Below, one piece after another: positions 34,256 to 42,786 of a DNA stretch of 64,000 nucleotides; position 1 is the stretch's first letter, and every line of letters begins with the position of its first letter. The DNA is from JAKFWF01 sp031374115 (GTDB lineage: Bacteria > Pseudomonadota > Alphaproteobacteria > Rhizobiales > Hyphomicrobiaceae). Both the position numbers and the translations under genes were made by a program. The stretch is from contig JANMNO010000106.1 in the NCBI GenBank assembly GCA_031374115.1, positions 62,001-126,000 of the forward strand. Reading direction: 5' to 3'. The notes below the pieces were generated by a model. It made no database searches and was not told where the DNA came from. It was given only the letters and a program-made list of their open reading frames with translations.

Positions 34256-35659
34256 CTACGGCCGCGGCGCCCGAACCTTGAGCATAAGGATCAAACCCAC
34301 CACTAGGAAGACCAGGATTGCCGACATGCCGATGCGCTGATCTGCGAACCAGTTGGTGACGAAACCGACCGCCAAAGGCGCTGCAAACGCCGTCGCCTTT
34401 CCGGAAAATGCGAACAGCCCGAAAAACTGTGTTACGCGATCGATCGGCGCCAGCCTCGCAATAAGGCTGCGGCTCGAGGCTTGAACCGGCGCTGCAACAA
34501 GCCCGATCAAAATCGCGAACATCAAGAAAACCTGCTCCCCCCTTGAGGAGAACGGCGTGCTACCAGGAACTTTTTCCGGCACCACCTGCGTGAAGAGAAT
34601 GTGCGTTTTATCGACGGACAGAATACCGATCGCGCCGGCGATTATCACCACCAGCGCACCGATGATAACGCGTTTGGAGCCTATTCTGTCGTCCAAGAAC
34701 CCACCGAGAAAGGCACCGATCGCCCCCACCAGCACGACGATGATGCCGAACATGCCTTGCTCGCGCAGGCCCCAGTCGAACACGGCCGAGCCATAAATGC
34801 CGCCGAATACGAAGATCGCGGTCAGCCCATCGCTGAAGATCATGCGGGCAATCAGAAAAGTCAGAATCTCTGGGTGCGATGGCAGACCCTTCACCGTGTC
34901 CCAGAACGAGCGCAAGCCATCCCGAACGCTGCCGTTCGTCACGTGACGGGGCGCGTCCGGCGTGAACAGGAATAGCGGCAGGCAAAACAGCAGCAACCAC
35001 AGCGCCGAGAACGGTCCCACGAGCCGATCGCCTTCATGCGTGGCGGCATCGAGCTTGAGCGCCGGGTCGAGGCCGAGGAGCGTCTTGCCGGTGCCTGGAT
35101 CGGCCGCCACGAAGCCCGCCATGAAGATCAGCGCGACGAGCCCGCCGACGTAGCCCATCGCCCAACCGGTGCCTGACAGCTTGCCGATCTTGTCACGTGG
35201 CACCAGTGTCGGCATCATCGCGTTGAAGAACACGACGGCGAATTCCGCGACTGCGCTCGCGATCACGAACGCGACCAGCACCAACCAGAGATTTTGGCCC
35301 TTGAGACCAGGCGTCGCAAACCACAGCGAGGCCATGCTCGCGCTCAGGATCAATACGAAGATGGCGAGCCAGGGTTTGCGGCGGCCTTTGACGTCGGCAA
35401 CGGCGCCCAGCAAGGGGCTGCCTACAGCAATCAGCACCCCGGCCGCCGCCGCAGCGTAACCCCATAACGATTGGCCGTAAGCCTTATCGCCAACCACGAC
35501 GTTGACGAAGTACGGCCCGAATAAGAACGTGACGATCAGCGTGTAGAATGGCTGCGTCGCCCATTCGAACATCACCCAACCTGCAAGTGCGCGCGTGGGT
35601 GCCGTTGCAACGGCGGCGGGTTTGGCCTCACGAGTTGCGCCGATCGTGTTCGATACCAT
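34256..35659 (-). CDS. MFS transporter, UMF1 (Atg22-like) family
   Basis: This 467-residue protein has 12 predicted helices. Near the N-terminus it has WVMFEWATQPFYTLIVTFLFGPYF, a hallmark of the UMF1 family (W-x-x-x-D/E-W--------TF-F-PYF). It continues GSPLLGAVADVKGRRKPWL, the MFS loop 2-3 motif, and SGTGWAMGYVGGLVAL. UMF1 proteins relate to yeast Atg22, an amino-acid exporter, but bacterial substrates are unknown. The start ATG at 35659 was chosen over an in-frame codon 10 residues upstream. The divergent rlmJ starts 142 bp away. Confidence 0.85.
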   Translation of the reverse strand: MVSNTIGATREAKPAAVATAPTRALAGWVMFEWATQPFYTLIVTFLFGPYFVNVVVGDKAYGQSLWGYAAAAAGVLIAVGSPLLGAVADVKGRRKPWLAIFVLILSASMASLWFATPGLKGQNLWLVLVAFVIASAVAEFAVVFFNAMMPTLVPRDKIGKLSGTGWAMGYVGGLVALIFMAGFVAADPGTGKTLLGLDPALKLDAATHEGDRLVGPFSALWLLLFCLPLFLFTPDAPRHVTNGSVRDGLRSFWDTVKGLPSHPEILTFLIARMIFSDGLTAIFVFGGIYGSAVFDWGLREQGMFGIIVVLVGAIGAFLGGFLDDRIGSKRVIIGALVVIIAGAIGILSVDKTHILFTQVVPEKVPGSTPFSSRGEQVFLMFAILIGLVAAPVQASSRSLIARLAPIDRVTQFFGLFAFSGKATAFAAPLAVGFVTNWFADQRIGMSAILVFLVVGLILMLKVRAPRP

Positions 35660-35801
35660 GCGAGTTTCCTGCTGCTGTCCCAAGCCCATCTATCGTCTTG
35701 TGTGCGACCACCGCTGCTGGCAAGCGGATTTTCGAGTTCACGCGCAGGTTGAAGCCGATAGTGCTATTATGCGCGCGAACGACATATGGAATTACCACAC
35801 C

Positions 35802-36683
35802 ATGAACTATCGCCACGTCTACCACGCGGGCAATTTTGCCGACGTTTTGAAGCACGTGGTCCTGGCACTCGTGATCGAACGGCTGAAGTTGAAAGACACA
35901 CCATTCCGGGTGATCGACACCCACGCTGGCGTCGGCCTATACGCACTCAATCATGGCCCGGCCGAAAAAACCGGCGAGTGGCGTCAGGGGATCGACCGGC
36001 TGATCGGCCCGGACGTGCCGCCACTTCCCGCGCATGTAGCCCAGGTTCTCGCACCGTACCTCGGTATCATCGCCGCGGAGAACGAGGAAACCGGTGGCCA
36101 AATAACGCGCTATCCGGGCAGCCCGTTGATCGCCCGCAGCCTTCTGCGACGCGGCGATCAACTGGTCGTCAACGAGCTGCATGCCGACGACCGTGCCCGG
36201 CTGGAAGAGCTGTTCACGAAGGATCGCCAAGTCAAGGTGCTCGGCCTCGACGGCTGGATCGCGCTGAAATCGCTGCTGCCACCCAAGGAAAAGCGCGGTG
36301 TTGTGTTGATCGACCCGCCGTTCGAGGAGCCCGGCGAGCTGATCCGGCTGACCGCGGGACTGGCCGAGGCGATTCGCCGGTTCGAAACCGGCATCTATCT
36401 CATGTGGTATCCGATCAAGGATCCCAAGATCGTGCAACGCTTTCACCGCGCCGTGAGCGAAACGATCGCCCGTCCCTGCCTCGTCGCGGAGCTGATGCTA
36501 CGCGCGCCGCGCCATCCCGAAAAGCTCAACGGCTGTGGTCTGGCCATCGTCAATCCGCCTTGGCAACTGGCGGAGCAGCTGCGTCAAATTATGCCAACCC
36601 TTGTCGACCGGTTGGGTCAAGCGGATGGGGCCGGCTACCGCCTCGAAATGTTAGCGGTTCAGCCGAGCCACGAGGCCGACTGA
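35802..36683 (+). CDS. rlmJ: 23S rRNA (adenine(2030)-N6)-methyltransferase RlmJ
   Basis: RlmJ methylates A2030 of 23S rRNA using SAM. The 293-residue protein from ATG 35802 starts MNYRHVYHAGNFADVLKHVVLALVIERLKLKD, the family's almost invariant opening. It continues FRVIDTHAGVGLY (SAM-binding motif I) and GVVLIDPPFEEPGE (catalytic DPPF-type motif). It ends with LNGCGLAIVNPPWQL and a short tail. The open frame extends 69 codons upstream, but that extension does not resemble the family. It lies at the divide from the UMF1 gene. Confidence 0.95.
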   Translation: MNYRHVYHAGNFADVLKHVVLALVIERLKLKDTPFRVIDTHAGVGLYALNHGPAEKTGEWRQGIDRLIGPDVPPLPAHVAQVLAPYLGIIAAENEETGGQITRYPGSPLIARSLLRRGDQLVVNELHADDRARLEELFTKDRQVKVLGLDGWIALKSLLPPKEKRGVVLIDPPFEEPGELIRLTAGLAEAIRRFETGIYLMWYPIKDPKIVQRFHRAVSETIARPCLVAELMLRAPRHPEKLNGCGLAIVNPPWQLAEQLRQIMPTLVDRLGQADGAGYRLEMLAVQPSHEAD

Positions 36684-36816
36684 AGGTATGGCCGTACGGC
36701 CACGCAGCGGTGAAAAATCGCACCGACCGCTCGACATTGAGGCACTCCGGGAGCAACATTTTTCTTGGTTAATCATGTTCATCCGAGACGACTTCATGCC
36801 CCGAGGAGACAACTTT

Positions 36817-37137
36817 ATGCGCGCCGGTAAACGAACACTCACTGCCATGGCCGTCATCGCTGCAGGCTTACTCGCCAGCGCTCCAGCATTGGCTCAGGGC
36901 AAGGGTAAATCCAACTGTTTCAACAAGGCTGCCGAAGGTACGAACACCTCCGAGGAGGGCGCTAAGTTCCAGGCCTATGAAGCCATTTTGCAATCCTTCG
37001 ATTGGGGCGCCTGGGCGTCTTGGATGGCGAACAAGACCACCCCTGGCTACAAAATCACACCGGCAAAATACCGTTGCACGAAGGGCTCCGGCCTGGGTGT
37101 AAAATGCGTTGCGCAAGCGACCATCTGCAAAATTTAG
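36817..37137 (+). CDS. Small exported four-cysteine protein (paralogue A)
   Basis: This 106-residue protein, called from ATG 36817 (preceded by GAGGAGA), has a signal peptide with the cleavage region PALAQG and a mature part of about 80 residues. The mature part has four cysteines: Cys33 (SNC), one in KYRC, one in VKC, and the last in ATICK. The C-terminal spacing is C-x9-C-x6-C followed by K. I do not recognise a domain, but similar proteins are, from memory, common as hypotheticals in Rhizobiales. It shares the motif pattern with the proteins at 37169 and 38133 (see findings). It is the first of four small exported proteins in a row. Confidence 0.8.
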   Translation: MRAGKRTLTAMAVIAAGLLASAPALAQGKGKSNCFNKAAEGTNTSEEGAKFQAYEAILQSFDWGAWASWMANKTTPGYKITPAKYRCTKGSGLGVKCVAQATICKI

Positions 37138-37168
37138 TGTGTGTCTAGAAAACATAAGGGAGATCGAG

Positions 37169-37435
37169 ATGAAGCTGAGAACCGTTCTGCTCCAGGTTGT
37201 TGCAACCTCCGCCTTGATTGCTGCAAGCTCGATAAATGCATCGGCCGCGAAATGCGTGCTGGCCGGTGGCCAAGGAACTGGCATCACGCCTGAGATTGCG
37301 AAGAACCTAGCGGGCATCGCGCTTAACACGTCGATCACCGGTATGGGGGCAAAGGCGAAGGGCAAGGTTTCGACTAAGTGCGAGACGGTACTCGTAGTAT
37401 CGAACTGCACGTCGCGTCAGCGCGCCTGCAAGTAA
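37169..37435 (+). CDS. Small exported four-cysteine protein (paralogue B)
   Basis: This 88-residue protein has a signal peptide (MKLRTVLLQVVATSALIAASSINASA, cut before AKC). The mature part is about 62 residues: CVLAGGQGTGITPEIAKNL, TKCETVLVVSNCTSRQRACK. It has four cysteines with C-x8-C-x6-C followed by K at the C-terminus, nearly the same as its upstream neighbour. The mature chain ends in the final Cys-Lys. Function is unknown. The gene is 31 bp after paralogue A and carries a good ribosome-binding site (AAGGGAGA). A hairpin follows. Confidence 0.8.
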   Translation: MKLRTVLLQVVATSALIAASSINASAAKCVLAGGQGTGITPEIAKNLAGIALNTSITGMGAKAKGKVSTKCETVLVVSNCTSRQRACK

Positions 37436-37454
37436 AGCTCGAATTACGTACTAT

Positions 37455-37483
37455 CGTGCCAGCCAATTGTGATCGCTGGCACG
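37455..37483 (+). terminator. Hairpin after paralogue B
   Basis: Nine perfect pairs, CGTGCCAGC (37455-37463) with GCTGGCACG (37475-37483), enclose an 11-base loop and are followed by GTTTCCTT. This is a reasonable factor-independent terminator, though the T-tract is short. Confidence 0.6.
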
Positions 37484-37627
37484 GTTTCCTTCATGGCGAT
37501 GACGATAGTGATGCAGGAGCGACAGCAGCTCCAAAGCGATTAGGCAAATCTCGAAGTATTGAAGAAATTATTCATATTTCGCGCTATGCTACTTTAAGCT
37601 CACGTTGAATCGAATGAGGATAGCGCC

Positions 37628-37990
37628 ATGCTGCGGATTGCGACGTTTACCGTTCTGGCCGCTGCGGCCACCCTTCTGGCATCGGCGCCGGCCGACGCCA
37701 CCCACAAGAAGAAGATCGACAAATCATACGCGCAAGCCGAGGGCGTGGAGCATCGCTCGTCGCACTCGTATCGCCGGGGTCCGCAAGTTCGCGGCTTTCT
37801 GCTTCGTCGCGGCGGCTACTCATACGCCGCGCCCGACAGCATCAACACCTATGGCGACAGTCGCGCGGTATATGGCGGCGGCAACACCTATTTCTACAAT
37901 CAGCCAACGCAAGGTGGCCCCTTCGACAGCGGTTTCTTTTTTGACAGCGGCATCAACCCGCGTGGCGGCAACTCGCCTTACCAGAACTGA
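37628..37990 (+). CDS. Small exported glycine/tyrosine-rich protein
   Basis: This 120-residue protein begins with a signal peptide (MLRIATFTVLAAAATLLASAPADATHKK, cut near ADA). The mature part is basic, then rich in Gly, Tyr, Asn and Phe (GGYSYAAPDSINTYGDSRAVYGGGNTYFYNQ...), without cysteine. This low-complexity composition resembles surface or cell-envelope proteins of Rhizobiales, but I cannot name a family. It has no visible relation to the cysteine-bearing neighbours. The start is at ATG 37628. Confidence 0.7.
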   Translation: MLRIATFTVLAAAATLLASAPADATHKKKIDKSYAQAEGVEHRSSHSYRRGPQVRGFLLRRGGYSYAAPDSINTYGDSRAVYGGGNTYFYNQPTQGGPFDSGFFFDSGINPRGGNSPYQN

Positions 37991-38132
37991 TGCATGCGTT
38001 TGTAGCACGTATGTGCAGTATTCGCGCAACAACCCACAACAGAACATTCGTCAGAGCGGCGATCGGCTAGTCAGTTGCGTGGGCTTGCGTCTATAGGTTG
38101 GTGAATATCAACACATAGACCAGTGAGGTCCC

Positions 38133-38684
38133 ATGCGACTGCGCGCTTCGATCTCGACAATCGCTGCTGTCCTCTCCTTCACAGTTCTCTCCGTGACCAT
38201 GATCGCGGACCGGGCGAACGCCGCCTGCACGCGGCTGTCTTTCTCGGTGAACGACTACGGCAAGGACGGCCCGACGAAAGACGCCAAGGCACTGCTCGAT
38301 ACCTACATCGCCAAGTGGACGGCCGAACGCGGCATCAAGAAGTACACGACCGGCAAGAAGGACGTCAGCTGCGAGCTTTACCTCAACTTGATTGTGGTCG
38401 ATGAACACACCTGCAAAGCCGAAGCGAGCGTGTGCTGGGATGGCGCAAGGGTCCCCGTGACGGCATCGGCATCGCAAGCTGGTGGCAAGCCCAAGGCGAC
38501 ATCTAGCGGCGCGGTGCCGGCCAAGGCGAAGTCGTCATCGAACACCCTGCCCGCTACTTCGGCTGTCGCGACCGGCGCGATCCCCACTGCTTCGGCGCCA
38601 GTTTCTACGGCTGCCTCAAGAACGCCAGCCGAAGCGGCGCCACTGTCGATACCGGCTGCCGACACCGTCAAGAAGGCTGAGTAA
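38133..38684 (+). CDS. Exported four-cysteine protein with Ala/Ser/Pro-rich tail (paralogue D)
   Basis: This 183-residue protein has a signal peptide (cut near ANA, before ACTRLSFS) and a globular part of about 80 residues. The cysteines are ACTRL, VSCELY, HTCKAE and SVCWDG, with the C-terminal spacing C-x13-C-x6-C followed by W. After that comes a disordered tail of about 80 residues rich in A, S, P and K. The first part shares the four-cysteine arrangement and an N-terminal AK motif (TKDAKALLD) with the small proteins at 36817 and 37169. Function is unknown. Its 3' end abuts the hutH stop; a terminator for this gene lies inside hutH. Confidence 0.75.
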   Translation: MRLRASISTIAAVLSFTVLSVTMIADRANAACTRLSFSVNDYGKDGPTKDAKALLDTYIAKWTAERGIKKYTTGKKDVSCELYLNLIVVDEHTCKAEASVCWDGARVPVTASASQAGGKPKATSSGAVPAKAKSSSNTLPATSAVATGAIPTASAPVSTAASRTPAEAAPLSIPAADTVKKAE

Positions 38685-38687
38685 CTA

Positions 38688-40256
38688 TCACGTCTCCGGC
38701 GAAAACTCTGACAGGCTCGGGAAGACTTCCGGGCCTTTTTCACGCCGGCATTCATCAATTAATCTGCTGGTCCAAATGAGCGTTGCCGACTTCGCCAAGT
38801 CAGGCGCCATGTAGCGATCTCCACCAAGTCCATCCACGGAGGCGCGCAACTCGGCAATGACCCGGGCTAGTGGTTTACTGGTCGTGAGCGGCCGCCGCAG
38901 TTCGATGCCTTGCGCCGCGACGAGTAGTTCGATGCCGACAATGCGAGCGAGGTTATCGTTCATGCGAGCCAAACGCCGGCTGGCATGTGCTGCCATCGAC
39001 ACGTGATCTTCTTGGTTGGCGCTGGTTGGGGTCGAGTCCGTCGAGCACGGATTGGCCAGATGCTTGTTCTCGGCAAACAGCGCGGCGGCCGCGACCTCCG
39101 CAATCATGAAGCCCGAGTTCAATCCAGGCTCCGGTGTGAGGAACGGTGGCAACCCGAAGTTCAGCGCGGGATCGACAAGAGTCGCGATCCGTCGCTCTGT
39201 AATCGCGCCGATTTCGGATATAGAGAGCGCGATCTGGTCGGCGGCAAATGCTACCGGCTCGGCATGGAAGTTACCGCCGGAGACGATCTCGCGGGTCTCG
39301 ACCAGCACCAGCGGATTGTCGGTCACCGCGTTGGCTTCGATCATCAACGTGCGTGCCGCCTGCCCGAGTAGATCGAAAACCGCGCCCATCACTTGCGGCT
39401 GGCAACGCAGGCAATAGGGATCCTGTACGCGCTCGTCACCCTCTAGATGCGATAGGCGGATTTGACTGTCATCGAGCAGCGCCATCAAGGTGCGGCCGGC
39501 GGCAATTTGCCCCGCATGTCCGCGCAGGCTTTGAATTTCAGGCCTGAATGGCGTCGTCGACGCCATCGCTGCATCGACTGACAATGCTCCCGTAATCAAA
39601 GCGTTCTGAGCAATATGAAACGCATCGAACAGACCAGTCAGCGCGTAGGCAGTAGAGAACTGCGTACCGTTGATCAGGGCCAGACCTTCTTTCGGCCCGA
39701 GCGTGATTGGCTTGATCCCCGCCTTGGCGAGAGCCGATCCACCCGGTTGAACCACGCCATCGACATAGGCTTCGCCCTCGCCGATCATCACCGCCGCCAT
39801 ATGAGCGAGTGGGGCCAAATCACCCGATGCGCCTACCGACCCTTGCTGCGGCACATGCGGATACACGCCGGCTGCCAGCATCGCTTCCAGTTGTTCGACG
39901 ACGCGGCGATTCGCGCCCGATGCGCCACGCCCAAGCGAGATGATCTTCAACGACATCATCAGACGGACGACGAGTTCGGGTGTTGGATCGCCCATGCCGC
40001 AACAATGCGACAGAATAAGATTGCGCTGCAGGGTGGCCGTATCTGCCGGCGCGATACGTTTCGACGCGAGCTTGCCGAAACCAGTGTTGACGCCGTAGAC
40101 CGCTCCACCGCCATTTGCGGCATCGGCAACGATCGAGGCTGCCGTATCGATGCGCGGCCAAAAGGCAGCATCGAGCTTCGCGGAGGCGCCAGAGGCCAAC
40201 TGTTGCAGTTGCGACAACGATACGGCGCCGGGCTTGAGGGTTATTGCTTTGGTCAT
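38688..40256 (-). CDS. hutH: Histidine ammonia-lyase
   Basis: HutH deaminates L-histidine to trans-urocanate, the first step of histidine breakdown. The 522-residue protein has YGVNTGFGKLAS (53-65), the MIO-cofactor triad in GSVGASGDLAPLAH (Ala143-Ser144-Gly145), and PKEGLALINGTQFSTAYAL. It also has VQDPYCLRCQPQVMGA, and NCGG-like SGGNFHAEPVAFAADQIALSISEIG. The length is normal. The start at 40256 overlaps the hutI stop by 4 bases, so hutI and hutH are one transcript. HutU and a HutC regulator are not found in the window. Confidence 0.96.
   Translation of the reverse strand: MTKAITLKPGAVSLSQLQQLASGASAKLDAAFWPRIDTAASIVADAANGGGAVYGVNTGFGKLASKRIAPADTATLQRNLILSHCCGMGDPTPELVVRLMMSLKIISLGRGASGANRRVVEQLEAMLAAGVYPHVPQQGSVGASGDLAPLAHMAAVMIGEGEAYVDGVVQPGGSALAKAGIKPITLGPKEGLALINGTQFSTAYALTGLFDAFHIAQNALITGALSVDAAMASTTPFRPEIQSLRGHAGQIAAGRTLMALLDDSQIRLSHLEGDERVQDPYCLRCQPQVMGAVFDLLGQAARTLMIEANAVTDNPLVLVETREIVSGGNFHAEPVAFAADQIALSISEIGAITERRIATLVDPALNFGLPPFLTPEPGLNSGFMIAEVAAAALFAENKHLANPCSTDSTPTSANQEDHVSMAAHASRRLARMNDNLARIVGIELLVAAQGIELRRPLTTSKPLARVIAELRASVDGLGGDRYMAPDLAKSATLIWTSRLIDECRREKGPEVFPSLSEFSPET
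38714..38740 (+). terminator. Factor-independent terminator inside the hutH 3' end
   Basis: On the + strand, GGCTCGGGAAG (from 38714) pairs with CTTCCGGGCC (to 38735) with one wobble and a bulge, followed by TTTTT (38736-38740). It would end transcription of the exported-protein gene at 38133. The same bases encode part of the hutH C-terminus on the other strand. Confidence 0.65.
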
Positions 40257-41473
40257 GCTGGCAGCCCTCGATCCATACGTCCGTCAAATACACGCTGCTG
40301 CAGGGGTGCTGGACCCATCTCATAGACAAGAGCCGCAGGTGAGGGAGAATCCCAGATCGCGAGATTGCACCGCATGCCCGGCTTCAACACCCCGACGTCG
40401 CTGCGCCCAAGCGCCTTGGCGGCATGGCGGGTAACACCGAGGATCGCCTCCTCGACAGTCATGTGAAACAGAATGCAGGCCATGTTCATCGCAAGCCGCA
40501 GCGACAGGATCGGCGACGAGCCCGGGTTCGCGTCGGAGGCCACAGCCATCGGCACGCCATGGGTGCGGAAGAACTCGATCGGCGGCTTGCGCGTTTCCCG
40601 CAGATAGTAGAACGCACCCGGCAGTATCACCGCTACCGTGCCAGCTTTTGCCATCTCGATCGCGCCAGCCTCGTCGGTATATTCAAGGTGATCGGCCGAC
40701 AGTGCGCCATATCGTGCCGCGAGCGCCGCGCCTCCCAGGTTCGACAGCTGATCGGCGTGCAGCTTGACCGGCAAGTGGTGCGCCTTGGCGGCGTCGAACA
40801 CGCGCGCGGTCTGCGCGGCCGTGAACGCGATACCTTCCATAAAGGCATCGACGGCATCGGCGAGCCGCTCGTAGGCGATCGCTGGGATCATCTCGCGGCA
40901 AACGAGATCGATATAGCGATCCTTGTCGCCGTTGGCCTCAGGTGGCAGTGCATGGGCACCGAGGAATGTCGTCGTCACATCCAGGCTGTCACCAACCGCT
41001 GAGGGCAGCGCCCTTGCGGCGCGCAGTTGCTTCAACTCGGTTTCGACGTCTAGCCCGTAGCCGGATTTCACTTCGATCGTCGTGACGCCGTCTGCCATAA
41101 GTGATGCAGCCCGCTTGGCGGCCAGGCTCACCAGGCTTTCCATGCCGGCCACACGGGTCGCTTGCACGGTCGATACGATGCCACCGCCGGCCGCCGAGAT
41201 ATCTGCGTAGCTGCGCCCAGCCAGTCGCATTTCAAACTCGCCTGCGCGATCGCCGCCCCATACGAGATGCGTGTGGCAGTCGATCAGGCCAGGTGTAATC
41301 AAACAATGGCGAGCGTCGAACACTTGGCCCGGGCTGCGAGGCAACTCATCCGCGTTTCCAACCCATGTAATGACGCCATTTGCGTCGGCGCGGATGGCAG
41401 CATTCTCAATGATGCCGAGACCGGGCTTGTCCGGGTCCATGGTGGCAATTCGCGCATTGGTGAAGGTGGTCAT
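40253..41473 (-). CDS. hutI: Imidazolonepropionase
   Basis: HutI hydrolyses 4-imidazolone-5-propionate to N-formimino-L-glutamate. The 406-residue amidohydrolase from ATG 41473 has the metal ligands in PGLIDCHTHLVWGGDRAGEFEMR (His67 and His69), then SGYGLDVETELKQLRAAR. The barrel residues follow in LPVKLHADQLSNLGGA and SADHLEYTDEAG, and the terminal metal Asp lies in AVASDANPGSSPI. An upstream in-frame start at 41542 is less likely. It overlaps hutH by 4 bp. It is divergent from hutF, with only 74 bp between the two start codons, so they may share a control region. Confidence 0.95.
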   Translation of the reverse strand: MTTFTNARIATMDPDKPGLGIIENAAIRADANGVITWVGNADELPRSPGQVFDARHCLITPGLIDCHTHLVWGGDRAGEFEMRLAGRSYADISAAGGGIVSTVQATRVAGMESLVSLAAKRAASLMADGVTTIEVKSGYGLDVETELKQLRAARALPSAVGDSLDVTTTFLGAHALPPEANGDKDRYIDLVCREMIPAIAYERLADAVDAFMEGIAFTAAQTARVFDAAKAHHLPVKLHADQLSNLGGAALAARYGALSADHLEYTDEAGAIEMAKAGTVAVILPGAFYYLRETRKPPIEFFRTHGVPMAVASDANPGSSPILSLRLAMNMACILFHMTVEEAILGVTRHAAKALGRSDVGVLKPGMRCNLAIWDSPSPAALVYEMGPAPLQQRVFDGRMDRGLPA

Positions 41474-41547
41474 CGAGTTCTTAGCCTTTGGCTTCCATGC
41501 AATGATTGGTACAAGGCTGTGGCGAAGGCGGCCGGAGGTCAAGAGGC

Positions 41548-42783
41548 ATGACAGCAGCGACGAGCGGAACCAGCGCGTTCACATTGCCCGGCATGGTCAA
41601 TCTGCACAGCCACGCGTTTCAGCGCGGCATGGCCGGTCTCGCCGAGCGGGCAGGCGCGGGCGAGGACAGTTTCTGGACTTGGCGCGATGTGATGTACCGA
41701 TTTTTGCTTCGTCTCACTCCAGAAGATGTCGAGGCGATCGCTGCGATGGCCTTCGTCGAGATGCTGGAGGCCGGCTACACCCGTGTTGTCGAGTTTCACT
41801 ACGTGCATCACGATATCGACGGACGACCGTACGCCAACATCGCTGAGATGGCAGAGCGGATCGCAGCCGCCGCCGCTGCCACCGGGATCGGCTTGACGTT
41901 GTTGCCGGTGCTGTATTCGCATGGTGGATTTGGCGGGCAACCGGCAGCTTCAGGTCAACACCGGTTCATCAACGACTTTGACCAGTTTCTAAAGCTGCAC
42001 GAAGCATCAGATAAATCGTTGGCGCAGTTGCCAAACGCGGTGCTTGGCTTCGCGCCCCATTCCCTGCGCGCTGTCACCCTTCAGCAATTGACGGACGCGC
42101 TGGCTTGCATTCCTGAAGGCCCGGTCCATATCCACGTCGCCGAGCAAGAGAAGGAAGTTGCCGATTGTCTTGCCTGGTCGCATGCGCGCCCTGTCGAGTG
42201 GCTGCTCGATGCGGTACGGGTGGACCAGCGCTGGTGCTTGATCCATGCGACCCACATGACGGCCGGCGAACTGCGGCGCGTAGCAGCCTCCGGGGCGGTC
42301 GTCGGACTGTGCCCCATCACCGAAGCCAATCTCGGTGACGGCATTTTCCCAGCGGTCGACTATTGCAACTTGCAGGGGCGCTTCGGCATCGGCACCGATT
42401 CCAATGTGCTAATCTCGCTTGCCGAAGAACTGCGCACGCTCGAATATGGTCAGCGCTTGCGCGATCGCCGCCGCAACCGCCTCGCCGATCCAGGCATGTC
42501 GATCGGGCGCGCACTATTCGATGCTGCCTTGAGCGGAGGTCGCCAAGCCGCGGGATCGACAGCGACACCTGCAGATCAAGTCTTGCTGGATCAGGCGCGA
42601 GTCGAACTCGCCGGGCGCTCGGGCGACACCATTGCCGACGCTTGGATCTTCGCATCCGCCCGTCCGCTTATTGCGGATGTAATTGTCGATGGCCGCCGCG
42701 TCGTTGAGGGCGGGAGGCATATCATCCGGGAGGTTGCGGAAGCCCGGTTCGCGAAAGTCATGACACGGTTGGCGGACGTCTGA
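41548..42783 (+). CDS. hutF: Formimidoylglutamate deiminase (HutF), short at N-terminus
   Basis: HutF converts N-formimino-L-glutamate to N-formyl-L-glutamate plus ammonia, and then a HutG-type hydrolase makes glutamate. The 411-residue protein has GMVNLHSHAFQRGMAGLAER (metal His20 and His22), GYTRVVEFHYVHHDIDG, VHIHVAEQEKEVADCLAW, CLIHATHMTAGELRR, CPITEANLGDGIFPAV and FGIGTDSNVLISLAEELRTLEYGQRLRDRRRN. Only about 15 residues precede the barrel, whereas usual members have about 50-60 forming a beta-sandwich. Either the N-terminus is cut or the start is unusual. The frame stays open only to 41506. It is divergent from hutI. Confidence 0.9.
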   Translation: MTAATSGTSAFTLPGMVNLHSHAFQRGMAGLAERAGAGEDSFWTWRDVMYRFLLRLTPEDVEAIAAMAFVEMLEAGYTRVVEFHYVHHDIDGRPYANIAEMAERIAAAAAATGIGLTLLPVLYSHGGFGGQPAASGQHRFINDFDQFLKLHEASDKSLAQLPNAVLGFAPHSLRAVTLQQLTDALACIPEGPVHIHVAEQEKEVADCLAWSHARPVEWLLDAVRVDQRWCLIHATHMTAGELRRVAASGAVVGLCPITEANLGDGIFPAVDYCNLQGRFGIGTDSNVLISLAEELRTLEYGQRLRDRRRNRLADPGMSIGRALFDAALSGGRQAAGSTATPADQVLLDQARVELAGRSGDTIADAWIFASARPLIADVIVDGRRVVEGGRHIIREVAEARFAKVMTRLADV

Positions 42784-42786
42784 AGC

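Noticed and set aside
34152..35459. Long frames antisense to the UMF1 transporter and TonB gene
   Set aside because: High-GC shadow frames; the minus-strand proteins have clear family features.
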